45,758 bases of DNA from a bacterium. GTDB lineage: Bacteria > Chloroflexota > Dormibacteria > Aeolococcales > Bog-877. The notes under the pieces are model-generated. The model did not search any database and had not been told where the DNA came from. It saw only the letters and a program-made list of their open reading frames with translations. The position numbers were made by a program, and so were the translations under genes. Position 1 is the stretch's first letter; every line of letters starts with the position of its first letter. The stretch covers positions 1-45,758 of the forward strand of contig JAJYWQ010000072.1 in the NCBI GenBank assembly GCA_021791415.1, in the 5' to 3' direction. Positions 41,916-45,758 of this stretch are shown here, piece after piece.

Positions 41916-42734
41916 TCAGCCTCCGGTGAAGCGGGGAGGCCGGTGCTCCCGGAAGGCGGCAAGACCCTCCCGGAAGTCCTGCGTCTGTGACGCCTCCTGC
42001 TGGAACCAGGCCTCCCGGTCCAGCTGGTCCTCGAGGCTCGAGTCCAGCGCGTCGTAGATGAGGCGCTTGGTCATCCCCATGGCGGCGGTGGCGCCCTCGG
42101 CGAGGTGCTGGGCCAGCTCCTCCGTCCGCTCCCGGAAAGTTGCCTCGGGGAACACGGCCGACACCAGGCCCTCCGCCAGTGCCTCCTCGGCGGTGAGGCG
42201 ACTCCCCGAAAGGGCCAGGTGGAGGGCCCGGCCCGGGCCCAGGAGCCGGGCCAGGAAGTAGCTCGCCCCCGAATCTGGGACGAGGCCGATCTGGGCGAAA
42301 CCGCAGCTGAGCCAGGCCGAGTCCGAGCAAACCCGGAGATCGGCGGCGAGGGCGAGCGAGAGGCCAGCACCGATGGCCAGCCCGTTGACCGCCGCCAGCA
42401 CGGGAATCCGGAGTCTCCTGAGGCCGAGGACCAGAGGCGTGTATCTCTCACGGATCAGCTGGGCGATGTCCTCAGGCAGCTCCTCCTCGCCCTCCCTGCC
42501 AAGGTACTGCCCGGCGCAGAAGGCCCGACCGGCACCGGTGATCACCAGGCAACGGCACCTGGAATCCCTGCCCACCGCCTCGACCGCGGAGATCAGGGCC
42601 AGGGACAGCTCCCGGTCTAGGGTGTTGAGCCTCTCCGGCCGGTCGAGGGTGAGGGTGGTGACGGCGCCTGCCGCCTCCACGCGGAGGCCCGCTGACGCTT
42701 GTGGCGACCTCTCGGATGCCGGGTCCTCTGCCAT
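41916..42734 (-). CDS. Enoyl-CoA hydratase/isomerase (PaaG-like crotonase)
   Basis: The product is 272 residues. The crotonase fold is shown by LTLDRPERLNTLDRELSLAL, AFCAGQYLG (oxyanion hole), NGLAIGAGLSLALAADLRV and IGLVPDSGASYFLARLLG. The PDSG segment is like PaaG/ring-isomerase relatives rather than the PGGGGTQ of short-chain hydratases. It could act in fatty acid or aromatic degradation; the substrate is not fixed. ATG 42734 is chosen because GACAAT lies 6 bases upstream on the minus strand; upstream in-frame ATG 42854 would overlap the divergent gene. Confidence 0.87.
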   Translation of the reverse strand: MAEDPASERSPQASAGLRVEAAGAVTTLTLDRPERLNTLDRELSLALISAVEAVGRDSRCRCLVITGAGRAFCAGQYLGREGEEELPEDIAQLIRERYTPLVLGLRRLRIPVLAAVNGLAIGAGLSLALAADLRVCSDSAWLSCGFAQIGLVPDSGASYFLARLLGPGRALHLALSGSRLTAEEALAEGLVSAVFPEATFRERTEELAQHLAEGATAAMGMTKRLIYDALDSSLEDQLDREAWFQQEASQTQDFREGLAAFREHRPPRFTGG

Positions 42735-42789
42735 CCGGATATTGTCGGCAGTCGGGCCCGGCTCCGGGGGAAGCTGCGAAGATGGGAAT

Positions 42790-44076
42790 GTGGCCCTGGG
42801 ATCACCCGAGGAGGAGGCGCTTGGCCTGATCTCTTTCCTCGCCTCCGCCCCCACCCCCTACCACGCAGCTCGCCTAGGCTCGGCGCAGCTGGCAGAGGCG
42901 GGCTTCACGGAGATCGGGGAGGGTGGCTGGGAAGACCCTCGCGGCGCTCATTACCTCATCTCCGGCGGCAGTCTGTTCGCCTGGCTCGTGCCCCCCGACA
43001 CCGAGCCCAGTGATGGCCTGACCCTCGTCGCAGCGCACACCGACAGCCCCGGGCTGCGCCTCCGCCCCCATCCTGACCTCGGCCACGCCGGGTACCGGCA
43101 GCTGGCGGTCGAGGTGTACGGCAGGCCTCTACTCAACTCGTGGCTGGACCGCGACCTGGGCTTGGCCGGTCGGGCGGCGGTCAGGACCGGCGGCGCTGTG
43201 GAGGAACGCCTCTTCAACTGGGCGGATCCGGTCGCCAGAGTTCCGCAGCTGGCGGTTCATCTCGACCCCGGGGTCAACGAGCGAGGCGTGGTCCTCAACC
43301 CCCAGACCCAGTTGACGCCGATCTGGGGCCTGGGCGAAGCCGGGCAGATCCACTCGAGGGTGGCGGCCCGCCTGGGAGTCTCGGGAGAGCAGCTCCTGGC
43401 CCTGGACGCGGTGCTGTGGCCCCTTGAGCCGCCGGTGCTGGCCGGCCCGGATCGGGAATTCGTGAGCTCCGCACGGCTCGACAACCTGCTTTCCTGCTAC
43501 TGCGCCATCCGCGCTCTCGTCGAGATGGCCACCGGCGGGGGCGCGGCGCGGCCGCTTGTGGTGGCGCTCTTCGACCACGAAGAGGTCGGCAGCCTAAGCT
43601 CCACAGGCGCGGATGGCGCGGCGTTCCCCCAGCTCCTGGAGCGACTCACCCTGGGCCTGGGCGGCGGGAGGGCAGACCATCTCCAGTCCCTCTCCCTCTC
43701 CCGCCTGCTCTCGCTTGATGTGGCCCACGCCGCCAACCCCAACTACCTGGAGCGGTACGAGCCCTCCCACCTCTGCCTCCCCAACGGAGGACCGGCGATC
43801 AAGGTGAGCTCACAGCAGCGCTACGCCACCGCCTCAACCGGCGCTGGCTGGTTCATCGCCGCGTGCCAGGACAGGGACGTCCCCGTGCAGTGGTACTCCA
43901 GCCGGGGTGACGTGCCCTGCGGGTCCACGGTGGGACCGAGCCTGGCCGCCCACCTGGCGGTGGAGACGATCGACCTGGGCCTCCCCGTCCTCGCCATGCA
44001 CTCGGCCCGTGAGCTGGGCGGCGCCCTGGATCCTCACCACCTGATCCGTGCCCTGCTGGCGGCGGCCGGCGCCTGA
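42790..44076 (+). CDS. M18-family aminopeptidase
   Basis: The product is 428 residues. It matches aspartyl aminopeptidase/ApeB: LISFLASAPTPYHA, LVAAHTDSPGLRLRP (first metal His), SSARLDNLLSCY (bridging Asp), ALFDHEEVGSLS (catalytic Glu pair), AHAANPNY and the C-terminal LAMHSARELGG (metal His). It removes N-terminal residues from peptides in a two-zinc site. GTG 42790 is preceded by GAAGAT and 6 bases, a weak version of the leaderless pattern. Divergent from the hydratase gene. Confidence 0.92.
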   Translation: MALGSPEEEALGLISFLASAPTPYHAARLGSAQLAEAGFTEIGEGGWEDPRGAHYLISGGSLFAWLVPPDTEPSDGLTLVAAHTDSPGLRLRPHPDLGHAGYRQLAVEVYGRPLLNSWLDRDLGLAGRAAVRTGGAVEERLFNWADPVARVPQLAVHLDPGVNERGVVLNPQTQLTPIWGLGEAGQIHSRVAARLGVSGEQLLALDAVLWPLEPPVLAGPDREFVSSARLDNLLSCYCAIRALVEMATGGGAARPLVVALFDHEEVGSLSSTGADGAAFPQLLERLTLGLGGGRADHLQSLSLSRLLSLDVAHAANPNYLERYEPSHLCLPNGGPAIKVSSQQRYATASTGAGWFIAACQDRDVPVQWYSSRGDVPCGSTVGPSLAAHLAVETIDLGLPVLAMHSARELGGALDPHHLIRALLAAAGA

Positions 44077-44079
44077 CCC

Positions 44080-45527
44080 TCAGGCGCCCTGGACCATCAC
44101 CACACCGTAGTCGGTGCCGATGTAGGCATCGGCACCAACGAGGGTCGGGCTGGTGAAGTGTGGCACCGGGCCAATTGGGATCTGGGCCAGCTGCTGGCCC
44201 GAGCTCTGTGAGAGGGCGAAGAGGACCCCGGTGCCGGTGTTCAGGCTGAACACCGCTCCTCCCCCGAGTACCGGTGGCCCGTTGGCCCCACTGCCGGTGG
44301 ACCAGAGGACCGAGAATCTCCCGCCGGCCGTCACCGCGAGAGCTTGAACGCCATTGGCACAAGGTAGGTAGACGACATCCTGGGCGACGGCTGTCCCCCC
44401 GAACGCCATCTGACCTCGGCAGGTGCTCCCACTGGACACCTGGCCACCCACGCCACCTAGGTTCGACTGGCGAAGGACGTAGCCCACCCCACTCTTGCCG
44501 GCGATGAAGACGTACCCATTGGGCAGGAGGGTGGGGGAGACCGAACCCAGGTCCAGATCGTGGGCGTTGTCGTAGGCCCATCGCGACGGGGCGAAGGCTG
44601 AGGCCAGGCCAAGGGTGGGCGACAGCTCGAGCACCGAGTCGGTGTGGTCCCAGGCGCCGGCGACGGCTGCTCCGTTGCCGGTCGCCACGAGGAGGTTGCC
44701 GTCCGGTTCAACAACTGGCCCCGCGGTGGCCCACACCGGCCCTCGCGCGCGGTGGGCACGACGTACGTCAGCGTGGCCCCGTTGCCACCTGTGGGGACGG
44801 CCTCCACCGCCCCCCGGTACTGGGAGCAGTCGCCGTCCAGCCCGCCGAACCCGATGTAGACGTAGCCGTTGGCCACGGCCAGCGCGGGCCGTTGCTGAAC
44901 CGCGGCAGGGTCCTCGGATGGTACCTGGATGTCAACCCGCCGCGACCAGCGGACCGTCCCGCTGAAGGGGTCCAGGGCGTAAAGCACGTGGCGGAACCCG
45001 GCGACCTCGGCCACCGCGAACACCGTCTGGGTCAGCGGGTCATAGGCGAGGGTGCTCGTGATCCCCAGGGGCAGAATGTCCCCGCAGGGAAGTCCTCCCT
45101 CGACCGCGGTGCCCAGGTGGGTACTCCAGAGGACTGTTCCGGCGGCGGCCGACAGCGCGTACACGGTGTCGTTCTCTGTTGCCGCCAGGATCTCGCCCGC
45201 GACCACCAGTGGCTGCCCGTACACGGCCCCGTCCAGCCTGGTCCGCCATCCCAGAGTGAGGGAAGTCGGGGCGGGTGTGTTCCCCGAAACCCCGGTTCGC
45301 TCCGGGTTCTGGTGGTACACCGGCCAGCTGGCGGTGACCAGAGGGCTGATCAGCGGTGAGGGAGGCGGCGAAGGGGCACCGGTGGGCGAAGCTGAAGCAC
45401 GGGGCCGGGGATGACTGAGTCCGCCTCCGCCGCAACCGGTCAGGGCCAGGGCCAGGACCACGCCGATGCTCCAGGACCTTAGCCCACGCCAGGGGCGGGG
45501 GATACTGGGGCAGCGCCTCTCTCCCAT
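44080..45527 (-). pseudogene. PQQ-type beta-propeller lipoprotein with a frameshift
   Basis: One open frame covers the start to about 44742 and a second continues from about 44739 to the stop at 44080. The junction falls in a CCC run on the plus strand (44740-44742): adding one base restores AREG-P-VWATAGPVVEP, giving about 482 residues. The N-terminus has a lipobox (VVLALALTGCGGG) after a signal peptide, then repeated propeller blades (LYALDPFSGTVRWSRRV, GNLLVATGNGAAVAGAWDH). It should sit outside the cell membrane. It may be a true inactivating mutation or a sequencing error. The ATG is fixed by TACACT 6 bases upstream. Confidence 0.8.
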
Positions 45528-45533
45528 CGGCGG

Positions 45534-45539
45534 AGTGTA
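45534..45539 (-). promoter_or_regulatory. -10 TACACT of leaderless propeller lipoprotein gene
   Basis: On the minus strand TACACT, 6 bases, then ATG 45527. Confidence 0.5.
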
Positions 45540-45582
45540 GGCGCGTCGGCCCGAGGTCGAGGGCGAGCCGTGCCCCGCCGGG

Positions 45583-45588
45583 TACAAT
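45583..45588 (+). promoter_or_regulatory. -10 TACAAT of tRNA-Cys gene
   Basis: TACAAT is 13 bases before the tRNA 5' end at 45602. No recognisable -35 (TTGACA) is present upstream. Confidence 0.5.
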
Positions 45589-45601
45589 GAATTCGGGTCT
45601 G

Positions 45602-45675
45602 GGCGACTTAGCCAAGTGGTAAGGCAGCGGTCTGCAAAACCGCGATCCCGGGTTCGATTCCCGGAGTCGCCTCCA
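45602..45675 (+). tRNA. tRNA-Cys (anticodon GCA)
   Basis: Acceptor stem GGCGACT with AGTCGCC, anticodon stem GCGGT with ACCGC and loop CTGCAAA (anticodon GCA at 45634-45636), T loop TTCGATT, discriminator T, and encoded CCA at 45673-45675. A complete cloverleaf. The following 83 bases to the window edge hold no gene I can identify. Confidence 0.95.
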
Positions 45676-45732
45676 GCAGATCGAGATCAAAATGGCCTCC
45701 GGAGTCCGATTTTTGGGGTCGGTCGTCTGGGC

Positions 45733-45753
45733 TTGACGGCATCATTGACGGCA
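45733..45753 (+). repeat. Short direct repeat near the right edge
   Basis: TTGACGGCA occurs twice, at 45733-45741 and 45745-45753, with a 12-base period. It could be a promoter-like duplication or chance. Nothing else is visible in the last 80 bases. Confidence 0.4.
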
Positions 45754-45758
45754 AAGGG

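Noticed and set aside
42373-42789. M18 aminopeptidase extended upstream into the hydratase gene
   Set aside because: The extra residues are a shadow of the crotonase gene on the opposite strand; the family N-terminus starts just after GTG 42790.

Overview
The window is bacterial chromosome of very high GC content (about 70 percent by eye). It is packed with short housekeeping operons whose genes often overlap by 1-4 bases (ATGA, GTGA, TTGA). I see no insertion sequence, phage gene, CRISPR array or rRNA. Several traits point to a high-GC lineage outside the Proteobacteria: a coproheme decarboxylase of the Gram-positive/actinobacterial type, ThyX instead of ThyA, the C5 route to heme, an F420 cluster, a fused MoaD-MoaE, and many promoters that look leaderless. 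Actinobacteriota, Chloroflexota and candidate phyla such as Dormibacterota would fit. This assignment is inference from gene content only.

Layout. 0-4.7 kb: a partial gene, a thioredoxin co-chaperone, two small envelope proteins, an A-type Fe-S carrier divergent from a MOSC protein, a receiver-like hypothetical, an M20 amidohydrolase and a zinc ribbon. 4.7-7.4 kb: coproheme decarboxylase, thyX, a sulfite-oxidase-fold molybdoenzyme and a second A-type carrier. 7.5-10.6 kb: cofD-cofC-cofE for F420, then the MoaD-MoaE fusion. 10.6-14.4 kb: a polysaccharide ABC exporter, a family 2 glycosyltransferase and a GtrA-like protein. 14.6-21.8 kb: fabG, an HtrA lipoprotein, a PRC-barrel-like protein, rhodanese, ACT-malic enzyme, a GNAT enzyme, an HtrA-like protein that has lost its catalytic His and Asp, and a metallo-beta-lactamase-fold protein without the metal motif. 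21.8-26.1 kb: pyrG, an uncharacterised radical SAM protein, rpmE and prfA. 26.1-30.9 kb: a repeat-bearing surface protein, a membrane protein, a DEDDh exonuclease and a double-SIS protein. 30.9-39.3 kb: hemA-hemC-hemD-hemB-cyclophilin-hemL, then tatA-tatC-rph-rdgB. 39.4 kb to the end: tRNA-Pro, a LmbE-like deacetylase, a DMT exporter divergent from an Lrp regulator, an enoyl-CoA hydratase divergent from an M18 aminopeptidase, a frameshifted beta-propeller lipoprotein and tRNA-Cys.

How the genes fit together. The hem operon makes 5-aminolevulinate and carries it to uroporphyrinogen III; the decarboxylase at 4.7 kb would act at the last step of the coproporphyrin-dependent branch. Two A-type carriers could supply Fe-S enzymes. 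The MoaD-MoaE fusion makes molybdopterin, which the molybdoenzyme needs. The ABC exporter, glycosyltransferase and GtrA-like genes suggest surface glycan assembly.

The clearest cross-cutting signal is a recurring element: a -10 hexamer TANNNT, then 6-8 bases, then the start codon. It occurs at ten annotated genes and at three very short upstream ORFs (before fabG, the rhodanese gene and pyrG). This implies widespread leaderless transcription and possible leader-peptide control. Other points of interest are likely CTG starts (hemL and the membrane protein), the tandem degenerate enzymes and the uncharacterised radical SAM family. I did not find a multi-gene system that I would call wholly new.
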